From Cryobacterium sp. (lineage in GTDB: Bacteria > Actinomycetota > Actinomycetes > Actinomycetales > Microbacteriaceae), in contig JAODMM010000199.1 of assembly GCA_025465015.1 (NCBI GenBank), positions 1 through 39,808 on the forward strand: a DNA stretch of 39,808 nucleotides, written 5' to 3'. The notes below the pieces were generated by a model that had not been told where the DNA came from, did no database searches, and saw only the letters and a program-made list of their open reading frames with translations. Positions 29,576 through 38,671 of this stretch are shown one piece after another; position 1 is the stretch's first letter; each line of letters opens with the position of its first letter. The translations under genes and the position numbers were made by a program.

Positions 29576-30460
29576 ATGATCGAGTTCAGGTCCGTGACGA
29601 AGCGATTCCCCGACGGCACCCTCGCCGTCGAGGACTTCAACCTCGTCATGCCGTCTCGGAAGACGACCGTGCTCGTAGGCTCCTCGGGCTCCGGCAAGAC
29701 AACGCTGTTGCGCATGATCAACCGGATGGTGGACCCGACGGGCGGTGTGGTCGAGATCGATGGCACCGACGTGGCCTCGGTGGAGCCCGTGAAGCTTCGC
29801 CGAAGCATCGGATATGTGATGCAGAATTCGGGGCTCCTACCCCACCGTAAGGTCGTGGACAACGTAGCGACCGTCCCGCTTCTCAGCCGTGTTCCCCGCA
29901 AGAAAGCCCGGGCCGACGCGTTGGCCCTGCTCGACGTCGTGGGCCTTGACCGCGCCTTGGCAAACCGATATCCAAGCCAGCTCTCCGGCGGGCAGCAGCA
30001 ACGCGTCGGTGTCGCGCGGGGCCTCGCCGTCAACCCGAACATACTGCTCATGGACGAACCGTTCGGTGCTGTCGATCCGATCGTACGCGCCGAACTGCAG
30101 CGCGAACTCATCCGGCTCCAACGTGACCTCGACAAGACCGTTGTCTTCGTCACGCACGACATCGAAGAGGCGTTCCTGCTCGCCGACCAGGTCGTCATCC
30201 TGAAACATGGCGGGCGGATAGCGCAGGTCGGAGCGCCCGCTGAGATCCTGGCACACCCGGCCGACGATTTCGTGGCGAGTTTCGTCGGCGCGGACCGCGG
30301 CCGACGCGCCCTGCACGTGGAGAACCACGGTGGCGGCGACATCCTCGTCGACAGTGAGGGGCGGCTCGCTGGCGTCCTCGCCGCGGCATCCGCAAGCGAA
30401 GCAAAGGCCGGTCCCGTTTCGGGCCCGGGTGCCTCGGCGCAGGGTCAGGATCCGCGGTGA
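29576..30460 (+). CDS. Osmoprotectant (glycine betaine/choline-type) ABC transporter ATP-binding protein, OpuCA/ProV-like, shortened C-terminal region
   Basis: Walker A GSSGSGKTTLLRMINR, LSGGQQQRVGVARGLA, LLMDEPFGAVDP; downstream two permeases and OsmF-like SBP. Confidence 0.9.
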   Translation: MIEFRSVTKRFPDGTLAVEDFNLVMPSRKTTVLVGSSGSGKTTLLRMINRMVDPTGGVVEIDGTDVASVEPVKLRRSIGYVMQNSGLLPHRKVVDNVATVPLLSRVPRKKARADALALLDVVGLDRALANRYPSQLSGGQQQRVGVARGLAVNPNILLMDEPFGAVDPIVRAELQRELIRLQRDLDKTVVFVTHDIEEAFLLADQVVILKHGGRIAQVGAPAEILAHPADDFVASFVGADRGRRALHVENHGGGDILVDSEGRLAGVLAAASASEAKAGPVSGPGASAQGQDPR

Positions 30461-31137
30461 GCTGGGTATGGTCGAACCTTGACCTCATCTGGGACCGGAC
30501 CCTCGATCATGTGGTCCTGAGCGTCCCGCCGATAGTCCTGGCCTTGCTCCTCTCTGTGCCACTTGGAGCGCTCGCCAACCGGTACCGCGTCAGCCGCGGC
30601 GTCATCCTCAGCGCCGCCGGTCTCCTCTACGCGATCCCGTCCCTGCCGCTGCTCATCGTGATTCCCGCGGTCGTCGGCACGAGCGCACGCTCTCCCGTTA
30701 CCTTGATCATCGCTCTGACGTTGTACGGGATCGCTCTCATGGTGCGCGTAGTCGCGGACGGGCTGGCCTCCGTCGATCCGGATGTGCGACAGTCGGCCAG
30801 CGCTGTGGGATCTTCCGCCTGGCAGTCCTTCTGGCACGTCGAGCTTCCACTCTCGGGCCCGGTTCTCCTCGCGGGACTGCGCGTGGTGGCCGTGAGCACG
30901 GTCAGCTTGGCCACGATCGGAGCGGTGATCGGTGTGAAAAGCCTCGGGAGCCTGTTCACGGATGGTCTCCAGCGCGGGATTCAGGCGGAGGTTCTGTCGG
31001 GAATCGTCATGACGGTGCTGCTGGCGGTCATCCTGGATGCGTTGATCGTGGCCGCAGGGCATGCACTGATGCCGTGGAGCCGGACTCCGCTCCCGGTGAG
31101 ATCACGAAACGGAGCGCCTGGGGGAGCAGAGGCATGA
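30457..31137 (+). CDS. Osmoprotectant ABC transporter permease (OpuCB/ProW-like)
   Basis: ORF starts at 30457, overlapping the ATPase stop; YAIPSLPLLIVIP, polytopic, EAA-like SAWQSFWHVELPLSGPVLLAGLR. Confidence 0.88.
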   Translation: MSWVWSNLDLIWDRTLDHVVLSVPPIVLALLLSVPLGALANRYRVSRGVILSAAGLLYAIPSLPLLIVIPAVVGTSARSPVTLIIALTLYGIALMVRVVADGLASVDPDVRQSASAVGSSAWQSFWHVELPLSGPVLLAGLRVVAVSTVSLATIGAVIGVKSLGSLFTDGLQRGIQAEVLSGIVMTVLLAVILDALIVAAGHALMPWSRTPLPVRSRNGAPGGAEA

Positions 31138-31841
31138 ACCTGTTCCTCCAGGCGCTTAACTGGGTGCTCGATCCCGCCCACTACTCCGGACCCAACGGGA
31201 TCCCGGTCCGGCTCGTCGAACACGTGGCGTTCACCGGACTGACACTCGTGATGGCCGCGGTGATCGCGATCCCGGTCGGGTTCGTCATCGGGCATACCGG
31301 ACGTGGACGGGGCGCCGCTGTTGCGCTGTCCGGCGCTCTCCGTGCGATTCCGACCCTCGGCTTGCTCACCTTGGTGGCGCTTGTGGTCGGCGTCGGGTTG
31401 GAGGCTCCGTATGTCGCCCTGACCATCCTCGCCATCCCTCCGATCCTCGCCGGCTCCTATTCGGGATTCGAAGCGATTGATCGTCGCACCATCGACGCGG
31501 CTCGGGCGATCGGGATGTCCGAAGGCCAGATCGTGCGCAAGGTCGAGCTGCCGCTTGGTCTGCCGCTTCTTCTCGGCGGGCTTCGTTCGGCGGTCCTTCA
31601 GGTGGTGGCAACGGCGACCCTGGCCGCCTACGTGGCCGACTTCGGGCTCGGGCGCTTCCTCTTCTCCGGCCTGAAGACGAACGACTATGCGCAGATGCTC
31701 GGCGGATCGATCCTGGTGATCTTGCTGGCTTTGGTGCTCGATGGAATCTTTGCGGCGGCGCAGAGGTTTGTCGTACCACGTGGCGTTTCTGCGGGGCGCT
31801 TCGAAGACACCCGTGCGCGGTCAACCCGACTGGCACGGTGA
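31134..31841 (+). CDS. Osmoprotectant ABC transporter permease, second subunit
   Basis: ORF 31074..31841; ATGA overlap gives start 31134; ALRAIPTLGLLTL, AARAIGMSEGQIVRKVELPLGLPLLLGGLR. Confidence 0.88.
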   Translation: MNLFLQALNWVLDPAHYSGPNGIPVRLVEHVAFTGLTLVMAAVIAIPVGFVIGHTGRGRGAAVALSGALRAIPTLGLLTLVALVVGVGLEAPYVALTILAIPPILAGSYSGFEAIDRRTIDAARAIGMSEGQIVRKVELPLGLPLLLGGLRSAVLQVVATATLAAYVADFGLGRFLFSGLKTNDYAQMLGGSILVILLALVLDGIFAAAQRFVVPRGVSAGRFEDTRARSTRLAR

Positions 31842-31873
31842 TGGGAATTCTCATCGACGAAGGGGAGAAGACG

Positions 31874-32812
31874 ATGTTCACAGCACGAAGAGGGCGACTG
31901 GCGCTGATCGGCGCAGTCTCGGTCGGGGCCGTCGTAGCACTGGCAGGGTGTGCGTCCGGTGACCCCCTCGACTCGGGTGGAAGCAGCTCGGGTTCTGGTT
32001 CAGGCGGGTCGGAGACACTAGTCATCGGGTCGCAGGACTACTACTCGAACGAGGTCATCGCCGAGATCTATGCCCAGGCGCTCGAAGCCAACGATTTCAC
32101 TGTCGATCGCCAGTTCCGAATCGGGCAGCGCGAGGTCTACTTGCCAGAAATCACGTCGGGCTCCATCGATGTCTTCCCCGAATACACCGGCAGCCTTCTG
32201 CAGGCGCTTGACAAGCAGGCAGCAGGTGGCACCGCCGACGAGGTCTACACCGAACTTCAGGACGCCCTTCCCGAGGGTGTGAGGGTTCTGGACAAGGCAG
32301 CTGCCGCCGACCAGAACTCGTGGACAGTGACGCAGGACTTCGCCTCGAAGTACAAGCTCACTGACATCGCGTCGCTCGCCAATGTCACCGAGCCGATCAC
32401 GGTCGGCGGCAACTCTGAGCTGGAGTCCAGGCCCTACGGCCCCACCGCCTTGAAGGAGAAGTACGGCATCGAGGTCGCCGGCTTCGTTCCCATCGAGGAC
32501 AGCGCCGGACCTCTCACGGTCAAGGCGCTGGTGGACAACACGATCCAGCTGGCCAACATCTACACCGCAGACCCGAACATCAAGTCCAATAACCTCGTGG
32601 CGCTGGACGACCCGGAAGGGCTCTTCTTCCCGGACAACATCGTTCCGGTCGTATCTGAGAAGGTGGACGAGACGGCGTCCGAGGTGCTCAACAAAGTCAA
32701 CGCTGCCTTGAGCGCGGAGGACCTCGTAGACCTGAACGCGCAGAGCTTCAACGAACAGAAGTCTGCCGAGGAGATCGCCGCAGCCTGGCTGAAGCGAGCA
32801 GCCCTCTTCTAA
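31874..32812 (+). CDS. Osmoprotectant ABC transporter substrate-binding lipoprotein (OsmF/OpuAC-like)
   Basis: ORF 31838..32812; SD AGGGGAGAAG before ATG 31874; signal peptide with lipobox ALAGC; TLVIGSQDYYSNEVIAEIYAQALEANDFTVDRQFRIGQREVYLPEITSGSIDVFPEYTGSLL. Confidence 0.9.
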   Translation: MFTARRGRLALIGAVSVGAVVALAGCASGDPLDSGGSSSGSGSGGSETLVIGSQDYYSNEVIAEIYAQALEANDFTVDRQFRIGQREVYLPEITSGSIDVFPEYTGSLLQALDKQAAGGTADEVYTELQDALPEGVRVLDKAAAADQNSWTVTQDFASKYKLTDIASLANVTEPITVGGNSELESRPYGPTALKEKYGIEVAGFVPIEDSAGPLTVKALVDNTIQLANIYTADPNIKSNNLVALDDPEGLFFPDNIVPVVSEKVDETASEVLNKVNAALSAEDLVDLNAQSFNEQKSAEEIAAAWLKRAALF

Positions 32813-32824
32813 GGGGAGTGCCCT

Positions 32825-32888
32825 GCGGGAGGTCGAGCAGGCACCTCCCGCCGCACCCGCGGGTTCGGCCGTGCCGCCTCCGCGGGTG
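32825..32888. terminator. Two consecutive hairpins between convergent SBP and DedA genes
   Basis: GCGGGAGGT/ACCTCCCGC (32825-32833/32843-32851) and CACCCGCGG/CCGCGGGTG (32854-32862/32880-32888). Confidence 0.7.
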
Positions 32889-32905
32889 CCGCCTTCCGGG
32901 TCCGT

Positions 32906-33562
32906 CTATTCCGTGGAGGACTCCTCGTGTTCCATATGCCTGGCCTCGCGGTGACCCAGCCATCTCTTCACCACGTAGGCGAGGAGGATGAACACGATGA
33001 CGGCCCCCACAAAGTAGTAGCCCGCGAAATGCAATCTGTCGGACAGTTCCCGGTATCCCCCCGCGGCCGCTGAGCCGACCGTCACATACGCCACAGCCCA
33101 GATGACGCAGGCGGGCACCGTCCATTTCATGAAGGTGCGATAGCGCATCGAACTCATCCCCACAGTCAGGGGTATGAGGGAGTGGAGCACAGGCAGGAAC
33201 CGGGACAGGAAGACAGCGATGCCGCCGCGCCTCCGCAGGTACGTCTCCGCCTTAGCCCAGTTCCTCTCGCCGATCCGCCGGCCCAGCCGGCTCGACCGGA
33301 TCCACGGCCCGAAGTAACGCCCGAGAGCGAAGCCGATGCTCTCCCCGCTCAGCGCACCTGCAACAACGGCCACTACCAGTGCGACGTACTCCACCGCGTT
33401 GGCCACAGCTGTGCTTGCCACGATCACGACTGTGTCACCCGGCACGATCAAGCCGACCAGCACAGAGGTCTCCAGAAGGATGCCCAGTCCGGCCAGCAGC
33501 GTGCGAACGACCGGGTCGACCCCGGCGACGGTGGTGAGGATCCAATCGAGGATGTCGTTCAC
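32906..33562 (-). CDS. DedA family (SNARE-associated) membrane protein
   Basis: VGLIVPGDTVVIVAS, GRYFGPWIRSSRLGRRIG, VFLSRFLPVLHSLIPLTVGMSSMRYRTFMKW; polytopic. Confidence 0.9.
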   Translation of the reverse strand: MNDILDWILTTVAGVDPVVRTLLAGLGILLETSVLVGLIVPGDTVVIVASTAVANAVEYVALVVAVVAGALSGESIGFALGRYFGPWIRSSRLGRRIGERNWAKAETYLRRRGGIAVFLSRFLPVLHSLIPLTVGMSSMRYRTFMKWTVPACVIWAVAYVTVGSAAAGGYRELSDRLHFAGYYFVGAVIVFILLAYVVKRWLGHREARHMEHEESSTE

Positions 33563-33569
33563 CCGACAC

Positions 33570-33575
33570 AGCCTA
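33570..33575 (-). promoter_or_regulatory. -10-like TAGGCT 7 nt before DedA GTG start
   Basis: Minus strand: TAGGCT-gtgtcgg-GTG. Confidence 0.45.
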
Positions 33576-33638
33576 AGGGTTGGAGCTCACTGCAGACAGG
33601 CGTCGCGGACGATTGGGCGGCCCCTGAAGTCCGGGCCG

Positions 33639-33644
33639 TAGGCT
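33639..33644 (+). promoter_or_regulatory. -10-like TAGGCT 6 nt before pabB-type GTG start
   Basis: TAGGCT-tgactg-GTG(33651). Confidence 0.5.
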
Positions 33645-33650
33645 TGACTG

Positions 33651-35159
33651 GTGGCCGCATTCCTCCGCAGCATCCCCCTGACGGATTGGTACGACCCCGC
33701 TGATGCCTTCGACCGCCTTTACGCGGGCGCACGCCACGTCTTCTGGCTCGACGCAGGACCTGGGGCGGAGACCGGCGCGAGCTATCTCGGCGCCGCTTCC
33801 GAGCGATCCCGGATGGTGAGCGCGAGCCTCAGGGCGGGCACCGTCACGGTGACGGTGCCCGAGGATCCTCGCGTTCCTGCGGCCACGGTGAAGTCGGACG
33901 TCCTCGATTTCCTTCGGGCTGAGCTGACGGATACGGATGCGGCGGTCCGGGCCGAACACTCCACCGAGCCCGGCGTGGGTCCCGGGGGCGGATTCCAGCT
34001 GGGGTGGGTGGGGTGGCTCGGGTACGAGATCGGCGCCCGCCTCCTCGGCACCGCGGCCCATCCGTCGCGGTATCCCGATGCCGCGCTGCTCGAAGCCGAC
34101 CGCATGCTCGCCTTCGACCATGCTGCACGCACGGTGACGCTGCTCGCGCGGGAGCGCCCGGGCGAGACCGACGAGGTCGACCGATGGGTAGCATCTGTTG
34201 TTCACCGACTCGCTCAGGGCGGGGGCGGTCCTACCGGCCGCACACCGGTCGATGAGGTGGGTGGACGGTCCCGTTCCGCCCCCCGTTCGGCTGTCCGGCC
34301 AGCTGAAGCGACATGGCGGCACGATGAGAGCTCTTACCGGGTGCTGATCGAGCGCTGCCAGGACGCGATCCGGAGGGGTGACGCATACCAGCTGTGCCTT
34401 ACCAACGAGATCCGAGTGGACGCGGCTCCTGATCCAGTGGAGACCTACCACGCGCTGCGCAACAGCAGCCCAAGCCATCACGGCGGCCTCCTCCGCTTCG
34501 GCGACACCGCCCTCCTTAGTGCATCACCCGAACAGTTCCTCACAATCGCACCCGGAGGAGCCATCACGACCAAGCCGATCAAGGGAACCAGGCCCCGCGA
34601 CGGCGACGCCGCCAGGGACTCTCTCCATCGGGCCGAACTCGTCGCGAGCGAGAAGGAGCGTGCCGAGAATCTGATGATCGTCGATCTCATGCGTAATGAC
34701 CTCGGCCGGATCGCGGAATTGGGCTCGGTGGCCGTCTCGGACCTCCTCGCCGTGGAGAGCTACGCACAGGTGCATCAGCTGGTGAGCACCGTGGAGGCGA
34801 AGCTGCGCCCGGGGGTCAGTGCTGTGGACGCCGTCGCGGCATGTTTTCCCGCCGGGTCGATGACGGGTGCGCCCAAGATCAGCGCCATGGGCATCCTCGA
34901 CGGTCTGGAAGCCGGCCCCCGGGGCATCTACTCGGGGGTGTTCGGATACTTCGGCCTGGACGGCGCAGCGGACCTTGCCATGGTCATCCGCAGCATCGTC
35001 CTAGACCCCGGTGGAGCATCGATCGGCACCGGTGGAGGCATCACGGCGCTTTCGGAGACCGGGGACGAAGTCGAGGAGACCCGGATCAAGGCGGCTGCGC
35101 TCCTCGCGGTTCTTGGGGTTTCCTGCGAGACGCGGCAGATGACGCCCCGCCCGGTTTAG
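33651..35159 (+). CDS. pabB: Chorismate-binding enzyme, aminodeoxychorismate synthase component I-like
   Basis: [81 protein letters not shown]. Confidence 0.85.
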   Translation: MAAFLRSIPLTDWYDPADAFDRLYAGARHVFWLDAGPGAETGASYLGAASERSRMVSASLRAGTVTVTVPEDPRVPAATVKSDVLDFLRAELTDTDAAVRAEHSTEPGVGPGGGFQLGWVGWLGYEIGARLLGTAAHPSRYPDAALLEADRMLAFDHAARTVTLLARERPGETDEVDRWVASVVHRLAQGGGGPTGRTPVDEVGGRSRSAPRSAVRPAEATWRHDESSYRVLIERCQDAIRRGDAYQLCLTNEIRVDAAPDPVETYHALRNSSPSHHGGLLRFGDTALLSASPEQFLTIAPGGAITTKPIKGTRPRDGDAARDSLHRAELVASEKERAENLMIVDLMRNDLGRIAELGSVAVSDLLAVESYAQVHQLVSTVEAKLRPGVSAVDAVAACFPAGSMTGAPKISAMGILDGLEAGPRGIYSGVFGYFGLDGAADLAMVIRSIVLDPGGASIGTGGGITALSETGDEVEETRIKAAALLAVLGVSCETRQMTPRPV

Positions 35160-35226
35160 TAACCTAGGTCTTTGGCATGCCGCGACAGGCCTGCCCGCAA
35201 AGAGCAGAGACGCTCCCATCACCTCA

Positions 35227-37836
35227 ATGAATGAGAGTCCCGTGGCACACGATCACCAGCACGCGCACGACGCGGAATCCGTCGAGCACGACGATGACGT
35301 CTACGACTTCGCTGCCATCCAGGCGAAGTGGCAGCCGGTCTGGGAGGAGCTCGCTCCGTTCCGCACCAGCGACCCCGCTGACACCCGTCCACGCAAATAT
35401 GTTCTCGACATGTTCCCCTACCCGTCGGGCGACCTGCACATGGGTCACGCCGAGGTCTACGCGCTCGGCGACGTCCTGGCGCGCTACTGGCGGCACCAGG
35501 GATTCAATGTGCTGCATCCAATCGGCTGGGACTCGTTCGGGCTGCCGGCCGAGAACGCCGCCATCAAGCGGGGGATCGATCCGCGGGGCTGGACCTACGA
35601 CAACATCGCTCAGCAGAAGAAGAGCATGAAGTTGTACGCGGCATCCTTCGACTGGGACCGTGAACTGCACACTTCCGACCCAGAATTCTACAAATGGAAC
35701 CAATGGCTGTTCCTGCAGATGTACAAGAAGGGGCTGGCCTACCGTAAGGACAGCTGGGTGAACTGGGACCCGGTGGACCAGACTGTCCTGGCCAACGAAC
35801 AGGTTCTGCCCGACGGTACATCCGACCGCAGCGGCGCTGTCGTGGTGAAGAAGAAGCTCACCCAGTGGTACTTCAAGATCACCGACTACGCTGACCGGCT
35901 GCTCGACGACCTCAACCAGCTGGAGGGCAGCTGGCCAGCCAAGGTGCTCAACATGCAGCGGAATTGGATTGGCCGCTCCATCGGGGCTGACGTCGATTTC
36001 GCCATTGAGGGCCGGGAAAAGCCCGTGTCGGTCTTCACCACGAGGCCGGACACCCTCTACGGCGCCACCTTCATGGTGGTTGCGCCTGACGCTGACCTCG
36101 CCGCCGAGCTAGTCGCCGGGTCGACACCGGAAATTCAGGAGCGTTTCCAGGAGTACCTGGTGCACGTGCAGAAGAGCACCGAGATGGAACGCCAGAGCAC
36201 CGACCGTGAGAAGACCGGTGTCTTCCTGGGTCGGTATGCGGTGAATCCCGTCAACGGTGAGCGACTGCCCATCTGGGCTGCCGACTACGTCCTCGCCGAC
36301 TATGGGCACGGCGCGGTCATGGCCGTTCCCGCGCATGATCAGCGCGACCTGGACTTCGCACGGGCCTTCGACCTCCCTGTTCGCGTCGTCGTCGACACCA
36401 ACGCACCGTTAACGGGCACCATCCCGGTGATCACGGAGGGCATGCTCGACGGCAGCGAGGAGATTCCTCCGCTCGAACCGCTCGATCCGGTCGCCACCGG
36501 GACCGCCCTCGCGGGTGAGGGCCGTCTGATCAACTCGGGCCCCCTGGACGGGCTGAGCAAGAACAGCGCCATCAAACGGATGATCGAGCTCCTCGAAGCG
36601 AACGGCACGGGCCGCGCCTCGAAGAACTACCGGCTTCGCGACTGGCTCATCTCGCGCCAACGGTACTGGGGAACACCGATCCCGATCATCCATGCGGAGG
36701 ACGGGACAGAGGTTCCCGTTCCCGAGGATCAGCTGCCGATCCTCCTGCCTTCCTCGGAGGGTCTCGACCTCAAACCCAAGGGGACGTCGCCGCTCGGCGG
36801 CGCCGCCGACTGGGTGAACGTTCCGAGCCCCATCGATGGCACACCAGCCCGGCGCGACGCCGACACGATGGACACCTTTGTCGACAGCTCCTGGTACTTC
36901 CTGCGGTTCTTGAACCCCACTGATGACACCCAGGCGTTCGACCCGAAGGAAGCGGACAAGTGGGCTCCTGTCGACCAGTACGTCGGCGGTGTTGAGCACG
37001 CGATCCTGCACCTGCTCTATGCGCGGTTCATCACCAAGGTGCTGTTCGACCTTGGACACGTCACGTTCACCGAGCCCTTCTCAGCGCTTCTGAACCAGGG
37101 CATGGTGATCCTGGACGGTGCAAAGATGTCCAAGAGCAAGGGAAACCTCGTCTACTTCACCGAGGAGGTCGAGCGTCACGGTGTCGACGCCATCAGACTC
37201 ACCATGGCCTTCGCCGGCCCGCCTGAAGACGACATCGACTGGGCCGACGTGTCGCCCGTCGGCTCCGCGAAGTTCCTCGCCCGCGCCTGGCGTGTGGCAC
37301 GGGATGTCACAAGCCCTCCTGAGGTTGAGTGGAAGACTGGAGATCCTGCGCTTCGCCGCGTCACCCACCGGTTCCTTGCGGATGCTCCCAGCTTGGTCGA
37401 AGCCTTCAAGTTCAACGTGGTCGTCGCACGACTGATGGAACTGGTCAATGCCACACGTAAGGTGATCGACAGCGGTGCGGGCGCGGCGGATGCCGCCGTG
37501 CGCGAAGCCGCCGAGGTCACTGCCATGGCCCTGAACCTCTTCGCGCCGTACACAGCGGAGGATATGTGGCAACGGCTCGGGTATGAGCCCTCCGTCGCCC
37601 TCGCCCTCTGGCGCAAGCCTGACCAGACCCTGCTGGTCGAGGAATCAGTGACAGCCGTCGTGCAGGTGGACGGCAAGGTGCGAGATCGACTGGACGTCTC
37701 GCCGAAAATTTCCGCCGAGGACCTCGAGGCTCTCGCCCGGGAGTCGCGGGCAGCGGTGCGTTCCATCGGGGACAGACAAATCGTGAACGTGATCGTGAGG
37801 GCGCCGCGCCTGGTGAGTATCGTCACGCGGGCGTAG
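35227..37836 (+). CDS. leuS: Leucyl-tRNA synthetase
   Basis: [17 protein letters not shown] (HIGH-like), [10 protein letters not shown], editing domain [28 protein letters not shown]-like [13 protein letters not shown]. Confidence 0.97.
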   Translation: MNESPVAHDHQHAHDAESVEHDDDVYDFAAIQAKWQPVWEELAPFRTSDPADTRPRKYVLDMFPYPSGDLHMGHAEVYALGDVLARYWRHQGFNVLHPIGWDSFGLPAENAAIKRGIDPRGWTYDNIAQQKKSMKLYAASFDWDRELHTSDPEFYKWNQWLFLQMYKKGLAYRKDSWVNWDPVDQTVLANEQVLPDGTSDRSGAVVVKKKLTQWYFKITDYADRLLDDLNQLEGSWPAKVLNMQRNWIGRSIGADVDFAIEGREKPVSVFTTRPDTLYGATFMVVAPDADLAAELVAGSTPEIQERFQEYLVHVQKSTEMERQSTDREKTGVFLGRYAVNPVNGERLPIWAADYVLADYGHGAVMAVPAHDQRDLDFARAFDLPVRVVVDTNAPLTGTIPVITEGMLDGSEEIPPLEPLDPVATGTALAGEGRLINSGPLDGLSKNSAIKRMIELLEANGTGRASKNYRLRDWLISRQRYWGTPIPIIHAEDGTEVPVPEDQLPILLPSSEGLDLKPKGTSPLGGAADWVNVPSPIDGTPARRDADTMDTFVDSSWYFLRFLNPTDDTQAFDPKEADKWAPVDQYVGGVEHAILHLLYARFITKVLFDLGHVTFTEPFSALLNQGMVILDGAKMSKSKGNLVYFTEEVERHGVDAIRLTMAFAGPPEDDIDWADVSPVGSAKFLARAWRVARDVTSPPEVEWKTGDPALRRVTHRFLADAPSLVEAFKFNVVVARLMELVNATRKVIDSGAGAADAAVREAAEVTAMALNLFAPYTAEDMWQRLGYEPSVALALWRKPDQTLLVEESVTAVVQVDGKVRDRLDVSPKISAEDLEALARESRAAVRSIGDRQIVNVIVRAPRLVSIVTRA

Positions 37837-37933
37837 AGGGCGGATACCGCAACCGGTCCTCCACAACAGCGCTGCCCCGACGACCCCACAGCACAGGTTG
37901 GCTCGGGACCGGGGAGAGAGGCTTGGCGCTCTC

Positions 37934-37939
37934 TAGCCT
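37934..37939 (+). promoter_or_regulatory. -10-like TAGCCT 6 nt before comEA ATG
   Basis: TAGCCT-ttctgt-ATG(37946). Confidence 0.45.
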
Positions 37940-37945
37940 TTCTGT

Positions 37946-38671
37946 ATGGAGCCGGCACCCACCTCTGAGCTCGCATCGCTCGACCCTGCGGCACGGATCG
38001 GACCACGCCCTCGGCTGCGGCTGGGCATCGGCGCCGCGGTCGTTCTGCTGCTGGTGGCGATGGTGGCCGCGGTTGTCATCTCCGCTGTCGGACAGCAGTC
38101 GGGGCAACGGATCCTGGCTCCACAACCGCCTGCTGCGTCAGAGATTTCCAAGCCTGTGACCGGGCTTCCGCCCGATGGCGCACCTGCCAGAAGCGGGGGA
38201 GCGATCATCTTCATCCACGTCCTGGGAGCGGTCACGCATCCCGGGCTCTTCGAGTTGGGCGAAGGGTCACGCGTCATCGACGTGATTTCCGCGGCCGGAG
38301 GTTTAACTGACGCGGCAGATCCCGCCGGCGTCAACCTTGCACGCCCGGTCAGCGACGGCGAGCAGCTCTACATCCCGCAGCTCGGCGAGCTCCTCCCCCC
38401 GTCCGCAACGCAATCATCCGGCGGCGGATCGGGCGCAGGCGGGGCACAGGGAACAGCGGGAGGAGCCTCAGGAGCCGACCATCGGGTGAGCCTGAGTTCG
38501 GCCACTCTCGCAGAGCTCGATACCCTCCCTCGGATCGGTCTGGCCATGGCGCAGCGCATCATCGACTATCGCGACGCGAACGGTCCCTTCGGAAGCGTCG
38601 ATGACCTCCGCAATGTCACCGGCATCGGGCAGAAGACTTTCGATGCGCTGAAAGATCTCGTCACCGCGTGA
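37946..38671 (+). CDS. comEA: ComEA-like DNA-binding protein (SLBB + helix-hairpin-helix)
   Basis: IIFIHVLGAVTHPGLFELGEGSRVIDVISAAGGLT SLBB-type; C-terminal HhH LAELDTLPRIGLAMAQRIIDYRDANGPFGSVDDLRNVTGIGQKTFDALKDLV. Confidence 0.92.
   Translation: MEPAPTSELASLDPAARIGPRPRLRLGIGAAVVLLLVAMVAAVVISAVGQQSGQRILAPQPPAASEISKPVTGLPPDGAPARSGGAIIFIHVLGAVTHPGLFELGEGSRVIDVISAAGGLTDAADPAGVNLARPVSDGEQLYIPQLGELLPPSATQSSGGGSGAGGAQGTAGGASGADHRVSLSSATLAELDTLPRIGLAMAQRIIDYRDANGPFGSVDDLRNVTGIGQKTFDALKDLVTA

Noticed and set aside
29191-30342. 383-aa minus-strand ORF spanning TetR end, gap and ATPase gene
   Set aside because: Mostly antisense to the ATPase; no domain; gap part (also 29277..29477) shows no recognisable protein remnant.
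35160-35226. Possible leucine T-box or attenuator upstream of leuS
   Set aside because: Only 67 nt between pabB and leuS; just a weak TCTTTG/CAAAGA pairing and no T-box-like architecture visible.
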